64,000 nt of DNA from contig NZ_JAEVYN010000002.1 in NCBI RefSeq assembly GCF_016807185.1, positions 2,393,367 through 2,457,366 of the forward strand, in the 5' to 3' direction. The notes under the pieces are model-generated. The model was not told the origin of the DNA. It was given only the letters and a program-made list of their open reading frames with translations, and searched no databases. The stretch comes from Leptolyngbya sp. Cla-17 (GTDB lineage: Bacteria > Cyanobacteriota > Cyanobacteriia > Leptolyngbyales > Leptolyngbyaceae). This document shows positions 1 through 9,355 of the stretch, piece after piece; position 1 is the first letter of the stretch; every line of letters begins with the position of its first letter. Made by a program: the position numbers and the translations under genes.

Positions 1-999
1 ATGAAGGTGAGCGGCGGCGGCAGCAATTCCTTTGGTAATCTGAACGATGACTGGCAGTGGAAAAGTGGTACCGGGGAGGTAAGTGTCTCTGGTGCAGGTA
101 TCCAAACTGGGAGGGTTACCGAGGGTTTTGTAAGTGGGTGGAACGAAGGCAAACACTAATCCGGCTTTCTGTTCTGGATGATGACTCACTTTGCCCAGCA
201 TTTGAACTAGATTCGGATGAGTTCCAGCCGCCATGCACGATCGCATCTCATCCATCGGCAGTCCATCACTGGTGACAGTCCCTTTAAACACTTTGATTGC
301 AACATCTACTATTTGGGTCGGTCCGGCAGCCCAAATCCCTTTGAAGATAACGCCAGAAGCTCCTTCTCCTAGTACATTCTCGATCGTCAGGGTAGTCCAA
401 TCAATCTCTACTAGTGATGAGGGCGAGGATGCAGTGGTGTCGCAAAAAGGGTTTCCAGCGTATGCCAACCAAGACAGGCGCGGCAGCGTGAACAGCCAGA
501 GTGGTAACGTTGTCAGTCGGTTTGCCGACAGACGGATCAACTCTAAGTTCTGGCACGCCGCCATTTCCTCTGGCAGCGATCGCAACTGATTTCCAGCGAG
601 CATCAGCTTTTGCAATTGACTCAAACGCCCCAGGGATGCAGGCACTTGCTCAATTCGATTATCGGTAAGGATGAGCCAGCGAATCGAGGATGGCAACGAA
701 TGGTCTGCGAACGTTGTAATCTGGTTTGCCTTAAAGCCAACTATGGCAAGATTAGGGCATTGGGATAAGACGGCTGGCAATTCTTCAAACTGGTTGTTGC
801 TGAAGAACGCAATTCTAAGTTTCTGTAAGCAACCAAACTCATCCGGCAAGGACTTGAGGTGATTATTGGTGAGGTCCAAGATTTCCAACGAATCGGCGAG
901 TTCTAAAATTTCTAAGGGAAATTGCGACAGTCCAGCCGCCAAATCCAGTCTTTTGGTCCCCTGCAATTGTCCAGACTGTAGGGCATCCAGTGTTTCCAT
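1..999 (-). CDS. Leucine-rich-repeat protein kinase (C-terminus cut by window edge)
   Basis: Translating the minus strand from the ATG at 999 gives 333 open codons that run off the left edge. The N-terminal ~175 residues are leucine-rich repeats with a period of about 23 (LEILDLTNNHLKSLP, LQKLMLAGNQLRSLP, LELIRLSANRLTTLP). From about residue 200 a Ser/Thr-kinase-like domain starts: glycine loop LGEGASGVIFKG, lysine motif VAIKVF, then an AGTHPNLVQMLG segment like the alphaC/beta4 region. The HRD and DFG motifs would lie beyond position 1. LRR-kinase fusions of this order are known in cyanobacteria and resemble plant and slime-mould ROCO/LRR kinases in layout; the substrate is unknown. No clear Shine-Dalgarno precedes the ATG, and GTG at 1011 is an alternative start. 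No signal peptide, so probably cytoplasmic. Confidence 0.85.
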   Translation of the reverse strand, partial: METLDALQSGQLQGTKRLDLAAGLSQFPLEILELADSLEILDLTNNHLKSLPDEFGCLQKLRIAFFSNNQFEELPAVLSQCPNLAIVGFKANQITTFADHSLPSSIRWLILTDNRIEQVPASLGRLSQLQKLMLAGNQLRSLPEEMAACQNLELIRLSANRLTTLPLWLFTLPRLSWLAYAGNPFCDTTASSPSSLVEIDWTTLTIENVLGEGASGVIFKGIWAAGPTQIVDVAIKVFKGTVTSDGLPMDEMRSCMAAGTHPNLVQMLGKVSHHPEQKAGLVFAFVPPTYKTLGNPPSLDTCTRDTYLPGTTFPLPVIVQITKGIAAAAAHLH

Positions 1000-1320
1000 A
1001 GAGTGACTCACTATTCGGCATAAAGGTGCAAAGCTGCATTTTAGTGCCATGCAACGTTTGGAAAATTACTGTGAAGGGATTTTAGAAAAATTTTATATCA
1101 GCATCACAGGCGCTCAGCTTCTCGGTATAGATGTCGTAGGGTTGACCGAGTGTTGCAGCGCAAACAGATGTTCATATTTCGCTCTCAATATTTTGTATAT
1201 TGAGCTATCTTTCAACGCTTCTGCTAACCCTCATATAACCAAAGCTTAAACTAGTATTAGCGTGTTCTTGATTGTAGTCAAATATACTGAAAGCGCTATT
1301 TCGTATGCGTAAACAGTTTC
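1000..1320. other. Intergenic region between divergent LRR-kinase and PhoX-like genes
   Basis: About 320 bases, AT-rich, between two divergently transcribed genes, so it must hold both promoters. I see no convincing ORF. I looked for the cyanobacterial Pho box (tandem CTTAACCT-like octamers) ahead of the PhoX-like gene and found no clear copy. Confidence 0.5.
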
Positions 1321-2709
1321 ATGAGTGTTTCTCGACGTAAGTTTTTGACGTTAGCTGGTGTATCTGCCGCTGGCGTGACGATGGTTTCTCCTTTAGAAGC
1401 CTTCTATGCAAGAGTTGCTAATGGTCAGGTTGCTAATGGTATTGGTTATGGTCCACTGTCACCCAAACTTCCTGAAAATGCGGCTGAGCTGCAAGGGTTC
1501 GTCTACCAAGGGATTGACTTTGGGACAACGCCCCTGTTAGACCTACCTCCTGGTTTCAACTACACTGCCATTTCAATCACAGGTCAGCCTATGAATGATG
1601 GTGGTAGAGTCCCCGCCCTTCACGATGGTATGGCTGCCTTCCCAGGAGCTAATAACACGACCATTCTGGTACGGAACCATGAGGTCGGTGCTCTGGGATC
1701 TAACCCAGCGGTTACGCCTGTTAGGTATGACCAGTTGGGAGGTGGCACAACAACACTAGTGATTGGTCCCGATCGCAGAGTGAGATCGCAATACGCTTCG
1801 CTTGGCGGTACGATTCGCAACTGTGCTGGTGGTCCTACTCCCTGGGGTTCCTGGGTGACTTGTGAAGAGAACTTTAGTGTAGGTCCGACAGGTCTTCGTC
1901 ATGGTTACAACTTTGAAGTTCCTGCCAGCGCTGCAATCCAAGTTGCCAATCCCGTGCCTCTAAAAGCAATGGGTCGCTTTAACCATGAAGCAGTGGCAGT
2001 TGAGCCAGATACCGGCTGGGTTTATCAAACCGAAGACCGAGGTGATAGCTGTTTCTATCGCTTCACTCCTAACCAGAAGGGCAATCTACAGAGCGGCGGT
2101 GTGCTTGAAGCGCTCAAAATCACGGACAGCAGAGCTGCCAATGTTGAAGCTGCTACAGGTAGCGCCAATACCAGCACCGGCTATCTGGGTCTTAAAAACG
2201 TACCATTGTCTGTCACCTGGGTGAAGATCGATGACGTTGATCCGGTTGCAGATACCGTGCGGATAGAAGCGCGATCGAAAGGCGCAGCCCGCTTCTCTCG
2301 TGGAGAGGGAGCTTGGTATGGGAATGGCTTAGCCTACTTTGTCTGTAGCAATGGTGGCGATGCGAGAGTCGGACAGGTTTTTGCATACAAATCGAACCCC
2401 AATGACCCGACCACTGGAACCTTAACCTTGGTGGTAGAAGCGCTTGCCAATGGCGTTCTCGCGGCTCCTGACAACATTTGCGTGGCACCCTTCGGCGATC
2501 TCTTCCTTTGCGAAGACGGTAGCGGAACTGAATATGTTGTCGGTGTTAACAAGCAAGGTGAACTGTATCGCTTTGCAACTAATGTGCTTAACGACAGCGA
2601 GTTTGCTGGTTCCTGCTTCTCGCCTGATGGCAAGACCATGTTTGTGAATATCCAGACTCCTGGGATTACCCTGGCAATTTGGGGACCCTGGTCTCGGAAA
2701 CGTGCTTAA
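1321..2709 (+). CDS. TAT-exported PhoX-family (DUF839) protein, probable alkaline phosphatase
   Basis: 462 residues. The N-terminus carries a twin-arginine signal (SRRKFLTLAG) followed by a hydrophobic stretch, so export in folded form by Tat is expected. The mature part is a DUF839/PhoX beta-propeller: landmark segments are VRNHEVG, WGSWVTCEENF, NHEAVAVEPDTGWVYQTEDRGD, and DNICVAPFGDLFLCEDGSG near the C-terminus. The acidic and asparagine-rich segments match the region where PhoX binds Ca and Fe. PhoX enzymes hydrolyse phosphate monoesters; many DUF839 members are untested, so phosphatase activity is inference. It is shorter than classical PhoX (often 550 or more residues) but usual for cyanobacterial members. 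It appears monocistronic, ending in a strong terminator. No good Shine-Dalgarno before the ATG. Confidence 0.88.
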   Translation: MSVSRRKFLTLAGVSAAGVTMVSPLEAFYARVANGQVANGIGYGPLSPKLPENAAELQGFVYQGIDFGTTPLLDLPPGFNYTAISITGQPMNDGGRVPALHDGMAAFPGANNTTILVRNHEVGALGSNPAVTPVRYDQLGGGTTTLVIGPDRRVRSQYASLGGTIRNCAGGPTPWGSWVTCEENFSVGPTGLRHGYNFEVPASAAIQVANPVPLKAMGRFNHEAVAVEPDTGWVYQTEDRGDSCFYRFTPNQKGNLQSGGVLEALKITDSRAANVEAATGSANTSTGYLGLKNVPLSVTWVKIDDVDPVADTVRIEARSKGAARFSRGEGAWYGNGLAYFVCSNGGDARVGQVFAYKSNPNDPTTGTLTLVVEALANGVLAAPDNICVAPFGDLFLCEDGSGTEYVVGVNKQGELYRFATNVLNDSEFAGSCFSPDGKTMFVNIQTPGITLAIWGPWSRKRA

Positions 2710-2760
2710 GATTGCTTGAATGCTTGGGTGTTTTTGCCCTAGGCATCTTTAAAGCTCTGA

Positions 2761-2795
2761 GGGTTACTCCAATAACTGATTGGAGTAGCCCTTTT
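2761..2795 (+). terminator. Rho-independent terminator of the PhoX-like gene
   Basis: A 13-bp stem (GGGTTACTCCAAT with ATTGGAGTAGCCC, one G-U pair) around a 5-base loop (AACTG), followed directly by TTTT. It lies 51 bases after the PhoX-like stop codon. Confidence 0.85.
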
Positions 2796-2881
2796 CTAAG
2801 GCGATGTTTCTACGTTTCAGCGATGTAGAGACTATCGGCAAGCCTGTCATTTAGATTACTGTTCTTTTACTGTTCTTTGAA

Positions 2882-3379
2882 ATGTTGAAACTGTTTGCAT
2901 TCGCTGGGAAGCAGCTTAGGCACGTTGGACGATCACCCGGTCTCTTCACCTTGCTACTAGCATCTGCCGCGATCGGTTCTCTAAATCATCCGCAGCCCGC
3001 TTTTTCTCAAACTAACTTTCTAACGGCACTTAAACCCGAAGATTTTATTTGTTACATGAAAATGAATGATGGGCGTGTGCTGAATCTCACGAATCTGTGC
3101 AGTGGTAAAAGCGAGACCGTCAGCGATTTCTCAACGACCGATCAGAGATTTCTTGATGAGTACCGATCGTTTTTAGGTAAGCGATCTGCCAAATTACCAG
3201 CCGTGCAAGCAGCTCTCTTGCAGGCGCAACAGAACCCTCAAGCCGTTTTGCAGCGTGCCCAAGCGGTTTGTACAGCGCTGAGAACGGGGCAACCCCAGCC
3301 AACTACAGCAGAGCCAGTCGGCGAGGATTTGTTCACAACCTTAGCTCCCGAATACTTCTGTCCTGAGCTGGATGATTGA
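2882..3379 (+). CDS. Small secreted hypothetical protein
   Basis: 165 residues. Residues ~20-42 form a hydrophobic segment ending in a plausible signal-peptidase site near PAFSQ. The mature region holds FICYMKMNDGRVLNLTNLCS, a Cys-containing 'MxDGRxxNLxxLC' motif common in small exported cyanobacterial proteins of unknown function. An Ala/Gln-rich helical stretch (AALLQAQQNPQAVLQRAQ) and a C-terminal EYFCPELDD follow. Three Cys remain after cleavage, plus one in VCTAL, so disulfides are possible. It follows the PhoX terminator, so it probably has its own promoter. Function unknown. Confidence 0.7.
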   Translation: MLKLFAFAGKQLRHVGRSPGLFTLLLASAAIGSLNHPQPAFSQTNFLTALKPEDFICYMKMNDGRVLNLTNLCSGKSETVSDFSTTDQRFLDEYRSFLGKRSAKLPAVQAALLQAQQNPQAVLQRAQAVCTALRTGQPQPTTAEPVGEDLFTTLAPEYFCPELDD

Positions 3380-3413
3380 TTTTTTAGGGTAAACATTTGT
3401 TTGGCTTGCCTGA

Positions 3414-4436
3414 CTAATTTTCCTTGTTTTCCCTTACAGGTGAGGCATCATTTGCCCGGATTTCTTGCACCTGACCCACGACGAAAACCAGTGTAAATGG
3501 TTGCTGCATCTCGCGCTCGACAAAGGCTTGCAGCAAAGACACTTGCCTGGGTGTAATCGGGTCTTGAGCGCGCACATTGAGGTACACTTCCGGTGGATTC
3601 ATTGACCAATTGGTTTGAATCTTTAATAGCCCCAAGCGCTGAAAGGTCACGGTGCGGTTGAGCAGTGCTTGTTTCAAGCTCGTTTCAAGCTGCGCCTGCC
3701 GCACGAGACGAAAAAAACCAATGCCCAGCGGGACAACCAGTATGGCGGTTAATGCTAATGTCCAGAGCAATGCCCGATGAGCGCGTCGTAGCGAGGCATA
3801 GCCAGTGAACAAAAACGCGATCATGCAAGCCAGCGTGATGCCCAACAGGTTCGTCAGGTAGAGCAGCGTTGCCCCCCAACTCAGCGACCAGTTCCCCTGC
3901 GACAGCCCTAAGCCAATGACACAAATGGGCGGCATGAGGGCGACCGCGATCGCGGTTCCTGCCAAACTCCCCGAAATCTTGGGCTGCACTTTGGCATAGC
4001 CGCTGATGCCGCCTGCCACAATGGCAATACCCAAATCCAGCAGGGTCGGTGCTGAGCGGGCAAGCACTTCGCTGTCATAGCTGGGAATACCAACCAGTTT
4101 TCCGAGGCTAAACGCGATCGCAACTGCTAATAAAGTGCCAACGGTAATGGCAATCATGCCTTTGCGAAACAGAGGGATATCTCCCTGCAACGCACCGAAG
4201 GCAAGTCCTCGAATCGGCAGCATCAGCGGGGCAATAATCATGGCTCCAATAATCACAGCAGCACTGTTTGCCAGTAAGCCAAAGGTCGCGATCGCACAGG
4301 AACCGACGATTAAAGCTAGGTAGGACGAGTCCAGTGTGGCTTCTGTCAGCAAGTCTGCCTGAAGCTGCTGTAACTGGACTAGTTCTGCCTCTTTACGCCG
4401 AAAGTGCTGGAAGCGTTTACGCAGGTTGTTTAGCAA
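3414..4436 (-). CDS. DUF389 family integral membrane protein
   Basis: 340 residues with about six to seven membrane spans. The family core is clear: GSCAIATFGLLANSAAVIIGAMIIAPLM followed by PIRGLAFG, then ALMPPICVIGLGL in the middle. The C-terminal ~90 residues are soluble and contain a beta/alpha segment (VYLNVRAQDPITPRQV). The family function is not established, although members are often described as TIGR00341-type hydrophobic proteins. The start is a TTG at 4436, supported by AGAAGGAAAAG just upstream (4441-4450) at good spacing; no ATG gives the full conserved N-terminus. It lies convergent to the small secreted gene and divergent from the antiporter. Confidence 0.85.
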   Translation of the reverse strand: MLNNLRKRFQHFRRKEAELVQLQQLQADLLTEATLDSSYLALIVGSCAIATFGLLANSAAVIIGAMIIAPLMLPIRGLAFGALQGDIPLFRKGMIAITVGTLLAVAIAFSLGKLVGIPSYDSEVLARSAPTLLDLGIAIVAGGISGYAKVQPKISGSLAGTAIAVALMPPICVIGLGLSQGNWSLSWGATLLYLTNLLGITLACMIAFLFTGYASLRRAHRALLWTLALTAILVVPLGIGFFRLVRQAQLETSLKQALLNRTVTFQRLGLLKIQTNWSMNPPEVYLNVRAQDPITPRQVSLLQAFVEREMQQPFTLVFVVGQVQEIRANDASPVRENKEN

Positions 4437-4671
4437 ACTCTTTTCCTTCTCAGCTTTAAGTTCTCATTTGTCCTCAACATCCTACTTGCGATTCTAAGGG
4501 TCATCTAGAACTAGGGTCATGTAGAAATAGACTAAGGGTGAACGCAATTTCTCATGAAATATAGCGTTTTCGGCTCCTGTGAGGTACAAACTAAAGGCTC
4601 AAACCCTTGCTTTCTATTATTCTTCCTGTACTTCATCCAACAGAGAACCGCTATAATTCATCTTTGAACCT

Positions 4672-6237
4672 ATGGTAGTTGAATCCTCATTGGGCGAAGT
4701 CGCGATCGAAGCCAATCTCAAGCAGTTTCTGCTGGTGCTCTCGGTTTCGTTAAGTGTGGCAACCTTGCCTCAAATTTTTAGCTGGTTTCGCCACATTCCT
4801 TATACGCTGCTGCTGGTGATTGTCGGACTAGGATTAGCGTTGGTAGACGTGCGCCTGGTCAACCTTTCACCGGGGTTGATTTTGTCTATTTTTCTACCGC
4901 CGCTGCTGTTTGAAGCGGCCTGGAATTTGCAGTGGTCAAAATTAAAACGCGATCTGCTGCCGATTTGCCTGTTTGCGATCGTAGGCGTACTGATCTCTAT
5001 TGCTGGAGTAACGTTTGGGCTACACCAACTAGCAGGGTTATCGCTCACAACAGCGCTTCTAGTGGGGGCAAGCCTGTCTGCCACCGATCCTGTTTCTGTG
5101 ACGGCTTTGTTTCGAGAACTAGGAGTGGGGAAGCGCCTATCTGTTTTGATGGAGGGAGAAAGTTTATTTAACGATGGTGTAGCCGTTGTTGCCTTTGGTT
5201 TTCTGGTCGCGTTTTCACTGGGCACGGGTGAACTGGCGGTTCAGCCGATTTTGCTTCAGTTTTTGCAGGTAGTCGGCATTGGCGTTGGCGTTGGTTGTTT
5301 GATCGGGTTTGGCATTTCTTACCTGACTCAACGCTTTGATTTACCTCTGGTTGAACAGTCTTTGACGCTGGTTTCGGCTTACGGAACCTACCTGATTACT
5401 GAAGATCTGGGTGGATCGGGCGTGATTGGGGTCGTCACAACAGGACTCATTCTCGGTAACTTTGGGTCTCGCATCGGCATGAATCCCCGGACTCGGATCA
5501 TTGTCAGCGAATTTTGGGAGTTTCTGTCGTTTTTTGTTAACTCGATCGTGTTCTTACTGATTGGTGATCAAATCAGGTTTGCCATTTTGGGTGAGAATTT
5601 GGGCACGATCGCCATCACAGTTGGCGCAATGATTATGACACGGGCGATCGCCATCTATGGGTTGAGCTTTGTCAGCAATCGGGTTGCTCAATCAGACATT
5701 TCCACGCCAGACCAAACAATCTTATGGTGGGGTGGCTTGCGGGGTTCGGTTTCGATCGCGCTGGCGTTGAGTATGCCCGTGGTTTTACCAGAGCGAGAAG
5801 AAATCATTGCCACTGTGTTTGGCGTAGTTTTGTTCACGCTATTGGTGCAGGGCTTAACCATTCAGCCGCTCTTGAAGATATTGAATCTGTTGGGCGACCA
5901 GTCGCTACGCCAACGCTATTCAGAAGCACTTGCTCGTCAGACTGCCCTCCAACGAGTGATGCAATATCTAGAAAAGATCGAAACTCGTCCCGGCATTGAC
6001 CCAGAGTTTTATCGGTATCAAACAGTGTTAGTACAAGGGGAGTTGACCTCCCTCCAAACAGAACTGGATCAACTTCTAGATGAACATCCCAATCTGCAAA
6101 ACTTTGTTATGAGCCAAGTGCGATCTGAACTTCAAGCAGTTGAAGCAGAAACCTACGCTGAGTTTGTGCGGGCAGGGCAGCTTAACCAGGAACTTTCACC
6201 TTTTTTGCAACAACCAGCAGAAGGTGAAGATAAATAA
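4672..6237 (+). CDS. CPA1-type Na+(K+)/H+ antiporter
   Basis: 521 residues. The first ~410 form a 12-13-span Na/H exchanger domain with the diagnostic ASLSATDPVSVTALFRELG motif and the MEGESLFNDGVAVVAF segment, which supplies the conserved acidic residues of the ion site, and a later WGGLRGSVSIALALS segment. The last ~110 residues are a soluble, charged, helical cytoplasmic tail (EALARQTALQRVMQYLEKIETRPG). This is the NhaP/NhaS-like class used by cyanobacteria for Na+ extrusion and pH control; ion preference cannot be read from sequence. It is separated from the divergent DUF389 gene by 235 bases and convergent with a UspA gene. Confidence 0.9.
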   Translation: MVVESSLGEVAIEANLKQFLLVLSVSLSVATLPQIFSWFRHIPYTLLLVIVGLGLALVDVRLVNLSPGLILSIFLPPLLFEAAWNLQWSKLKRDLLPICLFAIVGVLISIAGVTFGLHQLAGLSLTTALLVGASLSATDPVSVTALFRELGVGKRLSVLMEGESLFNDGVAVVAFGFLVAFSLGTGELAVQPILLQFLQVVGIGVGVGCLIGFGISYLTQRFDLPLVEQSLTLVSAYGTYLITEDLGGSGVIGVVTTGLILGNFGSRIGMNPRTRIIVSEFWEFLSFFVNSIVFLLIGDQIRFAILGENLGTIAITVGAMIMTRAIAIYGLSFVSNRVAQSDISTPDQTILWWGGLRGSVSIALALSMPVVLPEREEIIATVFGVVLFTLLVQGLTIQPLLKILNLLGDQSLRQRYSEALARQTALQRVMQYLEKIETRPGIDPEFYRYQTVLVQGELTSLQTELDQLLDEHPNLQNFVMSQVRSELQAVEAETYAEFVRAGQLNQELSPFLQQPAEGEDK

Positions 6238-6321
6238 GCGATGCGGAGAGTGATAACACTTGAACTGCTAGCGAACAGGAATCGGCTTTCTGTTTTCGGA
6301 CAGGAAGCCATTTCCTTGACT

Positions 6322-7173
6322 TCAACGGGGGCTTGGGAAAAAGAGTACTGGACACCAGCTTTGACGCAGCAAATCTGCCGCAACACTAGAAACAAACCAC
6401 TCCTGAAATTTACCGAGGGTTCCGGACGCGATCGCGATCGCGCTAATCTCATCCATTTGAGCCAACTCTAAAAGCTCAGTCAGCGCCGTTCCTCGATGAA
6501 ACTCTGCTTCAACCTGTAAATTTGTAGCTTCTAAATCGGCTTTGACTTGAGATAGAGTTTCGCGCTCTTGCTGAGTGGGCAGACTCTCTATCACCCAGTA
6601 AAGCCTACAGCGTTCTAGAAAACGACCGGACTGTTTTTGAGCTAACTGCTTGACCTGTTGCACCAGAAAATGAGCGGCTTCACGGTTATCGTAAGGAATT
6701 AGCAAATAGCGCAATAGATGCTGACAGCGAAGGGTTAATTCCTCAGAAGTAAAGGCAGCAATTAACTGAGGACGAAGGATGAGGAGCGGAACACTTGTTT
6801 GGCGAGACAGATCAGCCATCACACTGCCGCTTAGCTTTTCAGTCAGGAAGCTGTGTGCCCGAGAACCCAGGATTATCAACTCGGATTGGTAGCTCTGAGC
6901 CACCTTGAGAATTGTCTCAACGGGTCGTCCCGATTTCACCTCTACTTTCACGTCTACCTCAGCAGGGCTGGTAACCAATGCTGCTGACAGTCGGGCCTGA
7001 GCTTGCTCTATTTGCTTAGGATCAATCTTGGGAACTGTTCTTGCTTCTGGTAAGGGGATAACGTGAAGAAAAACAATCTGCTTCATCCCTCCAGCCGCTA
7101 GGCTATCGACAAAATGGGTGAGGCGATGCAACCCATCTGTGAAATCTGTGCAGATTAAAATTTTTTCAAACAT
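6322..7173 (-). CDS. Tandem universal stress protein (two UspA domains)
   Basis: About 283 residues from the ATG at 7173, which begins MFEKILICTDFTDG, the usual UspA start; an ATG 17 codons upstream (7224) is open but adds an unlikely leader. Two Usp folds occur in tandem. The first ends in LGSRAHSFLTEKLSGSVMADL and VPLLILRP, which approximates the ATP-binding G-2x-G-9x-G(S/T) motif. The second, from about residue 150, ends in ASGTLGKFQEWFVSSV and CPVLFFPS. UspA-type proteins sense stress or energy state through ATP/AMP binding. Its position between an antiporter and a two-component system fits an osmotic or ionic stress role, which is inference. Confidence 0.85.
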   Translation of the reverse strand: MFEKILICTDFTDGLHRLTHFVDSLAAGGMKQIVFLHVIPLPEARTVPKIDPKQIEQAQARLSAALVTSPAEVDVKVEVKSGRPVETILKVAQSYQSELIILGSRAHSFLTEKLSGSVMADLSRQTSVPLLILRPQLIAAFTSEELTLRCQHLLRYLLIPYDNREAAHFLVQQVKQLAQKQSGRFLERCRLYWVIESLPTQQERETLSQVKADLEATNLQVEAEFHRGTALTELLELAQMDEISAIAIASGTLGKFQEWFVSSVAADLLRQSWCPVLFFPSPR

Positions 7174-7412
7174 AGTTGAGTTGGGGATAGAAGTATCTAA
7201 AAAGGTGATCCGAAACTTACTCAATTAATCGACGATTCTACGGGCTGTTGCGGTGCCGACTTGACAAATGTAAGACGTAGAAACGGCGGTGCCAGAAAAG
7301 TTTTAAGATCACCCTGATCATAATAGCGGCTTACAAGGACTTACTGAGTGCGCCACTAGCAGAACCAATCCCTGCAAACACTCACCCACTTCACCGCGTG
7401 GAATCATGCCAA

Positions 7413-8861
7413 TTATGATTCTAAAGGTAGCGAAAGGGTGAAAACAGCCCCTTGACCAGCTTTACTACTGGCTGTAATGCTGCCTCCATGCGCTTCAATA
7501 ATGCGTCTGGCGATCGCCAGCCCCAGACCAACCCCACTGTGCTTACTAGAGTGGCTTGTGGTAAAAAACTGTTCAAAAATGCGAGGTAAATCGGTTTCAG
7601 GAATGCCACTCCCCTGGTCTCGAATTGAAATCAGAGCCTGTTGCTTGTGGCGAGAGGCAGCAATGAAGATACAAGAATTGGGGGTAGAGTACTTAATCGC
7701 ATTGTCTAAGAGATTTAGAAACGCCTGTAATAAGCGTTCCGAATCGCCCATCACTCGAAGATCATCAACATCAACTTGCACAGTCACATTTTTAGCCTGC
7801 ATGCGAACTTCCATGGCTCTGATCGCACGGCTAATGACACTGTGTAAGGCAATGGCTTGGATTTCTAATAGTGTGACGCCCGCTTCTAAGCGTCCCAAGT
7901 CCAGCAAATCATGAATCAAACCCGAAAGCCGTTTCGTCTCTTCGTTGATGGTTTGAAAAAAGCGATCGCGCAGCTCCAGCTCATCCACAGCACCCCGCTC
8001 CAGCGCCTCGATGGTGACCTGAACATTACTTACAGGGGTCCGCAGTTCATGGGAAACATTAGCGAGAAAAGCTCTGCGTTCCTCATCGAGTGATTTCAAC
8101 CGTGCACTCATGCGATTCAGTTCCGTCGCGAGTTGGTCCAGTTCATTGCTTTGACGAATCGTAAGTCTGTCATCAAACTGGCCACCACCCACGCGAATCG
8201 CAAAGTTTCGCATCACCTCAATGGGTTTGGAGAGACTCCGGGCTAAGCGATCGCTGACCAAGGTACAGAGAACAATGGTCAGAACAAGAGCGGCTAAAAT
8301 TGTCCAGATCACCCTGGAAAACTGTTTTTGAAACTGTTCTAACGTAATCGAGATACGCAATATTCCCAACAACTGACCATTGCGAGTCATCGGTTTGGCA
8401 ATATAGATGCGATCGCTCGTTGATAAAACCCCTTTGGCAACGCCTTGCGTCGCACGACCGTTTAGTGCTTCTGAAACACCAGGTATCGGTAGCCAATTGG
8501 TGATTTGTCGATCTGTTTGAGGGTCAGAGGTGGCTAGCAACGAACCTTGGGCATCAAAGACGCGGAGTGTGATGTTGGCGGGTGCCCCATAGCGCCGCAC
8601 AATAATCTGCACCCGTTGCGTATCTTTTGCTTCGAGGACATCTGTAACGCTCTCGCTCAGTGCCGTTGACCAGTTTTCTAAATCTGTCTGACGAGACTGC
8701 ATGAAAAAGGCATAAAACGTCCATAGGATGTAACCCGACATGAGCGAGGTTCCTAAGACGATCAGGAGGAGGTAAGTAGACAAGAGCTTCATGTAGATGG
8801 AATTCCACCGAAGCGACGCTAACCATCTGCTCGTGAAGGAATCTTGGGAAAACAGTTTCAT
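7413..8861 (-). CDS. Membrane sensor histidine kinase (HAMP-HisKA-HATPase)
   Basis: 482 residues from the ATG at 8861; a TTG 20 codons upstream (8921) is possible but less likely. A first membrane span near residues 25-50 (LLSTYLLLIVLG), an extracytoplasmic sensor loop of about 120 residues, then a second span (VIWTILAALVLTIVL). HAMP follows (SKPIEVMRNFAIRVGGG), then the HisKA phospho-acceptor box FLANVSHELRTPVSNV, the N box LLDNAIKYS, and G boxes DQGSGIPETDL and GVGLGLAIARRI. Complete and apparently functional. It lies downstream of the receiver gene (stop at 8981) on the same strand, so the two probably form one operon. Confidence 0.92.
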   Translation of the reverse strand: MKLFSQDSFTSRWLASLRWNSIYMKLLSTYLLLIVLGTSLMSGYILWTFYAFFMQSRQTDLENWSTALSESVTDVLEAKDTQRVQIIVRRYGAPANITLRVFDAQGSLLATSDPQTDRQITNWLPIPGVSEALNGRATQGVAKGVLSTSDRIYIAKPMTRNGQLLGILRISITLEQFQKQFSRVIWTILAALVLTIVLCTLVSDRLARSLSKPIEVMRNFAIRVGGGQFDDRLTIRQSNELDQLATELNRMSARLKSLDEERRAFLANVSHELRTPVSNVQVTIEALERGAVDELELRDRFFQTINEETKRLSGLIHDLLDLGRLEAGVTLLEIQAIALHSVISRAIRAMEVRMQAKNVTVQVDVDDLRVMGDSERLLQAFLNLLDNAIKYSTPNSCIFIAASRHKQQALISIRDQGSGIPETDLPRIFEQFFTTSHSSKHSGVGLGLAIARRIIEAHGGSITASSKAGQGAVFTLSLPLES

Positions 8862-8980
8862 CGGTTCAAATAGGGCTGGGTTAATGGCGCGTCTGTTGCA
8901 AGTGATCCTAACCTGGCGCAACAGTTTTCATGGCTTGAGCCAACCGAGCCATCAGATCTTTGCATGATGTCTTAATCGCT

Positions 8981-9355
8981 TCAAACAGATTCCCCAGGAT
9001 TGCGGCGCAGCAGAGCTTTTATCCGTGCGAGCAATTCACGTGTATTGAAGGGTTTGGTCACATAATCATCTGCCCCTGCCTCTAAGCCCCGCACTTTATC
9101 TGCGTCTTCGTCTTTAGCCGTTAGCATCAGAATAGGGACATTAGAAAAAGCTCGAATACGCCAACAAACTTCCATGCCATCAACTTCTGGCATCATTAGA
9201 TCAAGCAGAATGACATCTGGTACTTGCTTGTGAAATTGCTTGATCGCGCTGTGTCCATCTGTTGCTGTAGTGACCTCGTAGCCTTCTTTTCGCAGTGAGT
9301 AAGCAAGACTTTCACAGAGTGGAGCTTCATTATCGACCAGCAAAACATGCGGCAT
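8981..9355 (-). CDS. Receiver-domain response regulator lacking an output domain
   Basis: 124 residues: HVLLVDNEAPLCESLAYSLR, phospho-acceptor Asp in DVILLDLMMPEVDG, Thr in ILMLTAKDED, and Lys in DDYVTKPFNTRELLARIKALLRR. The sequence is typical of the OmpR/PhoB class, in which the alpha5 helix ending ALLRR leads into a winged-helix DNA-binding domain. Here it stops seven residues later (NPGESV). The 120 bases before the kinase ATG encode no winged helix in any frame. So this is either a true single-domain regulator or a truncated OmpR-type one. It is the first gene of a pair with the downstream kinase, its likely phosphodonor. Confidence 0.88.
   Translation of the reverse strand: MPHVLLVDNEAPLCESLAYSLRKEGYEVTTATDGHSAIKQFHKQVPDVILLDLMMPEVDGMEVCWRIRAFSNVPILMLTAKDEDADKVRGLEAGADDYVTKPFNTRELLARIKALLRRNPGESV

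Noticed and set aside
1230..1320. Possible Pho box ahead of the PhoX-like gene
   Set aside because: Only a weak GCTTAAACT-like stretch; no tandem CTTAACCT octamers with 3-bp spacing.
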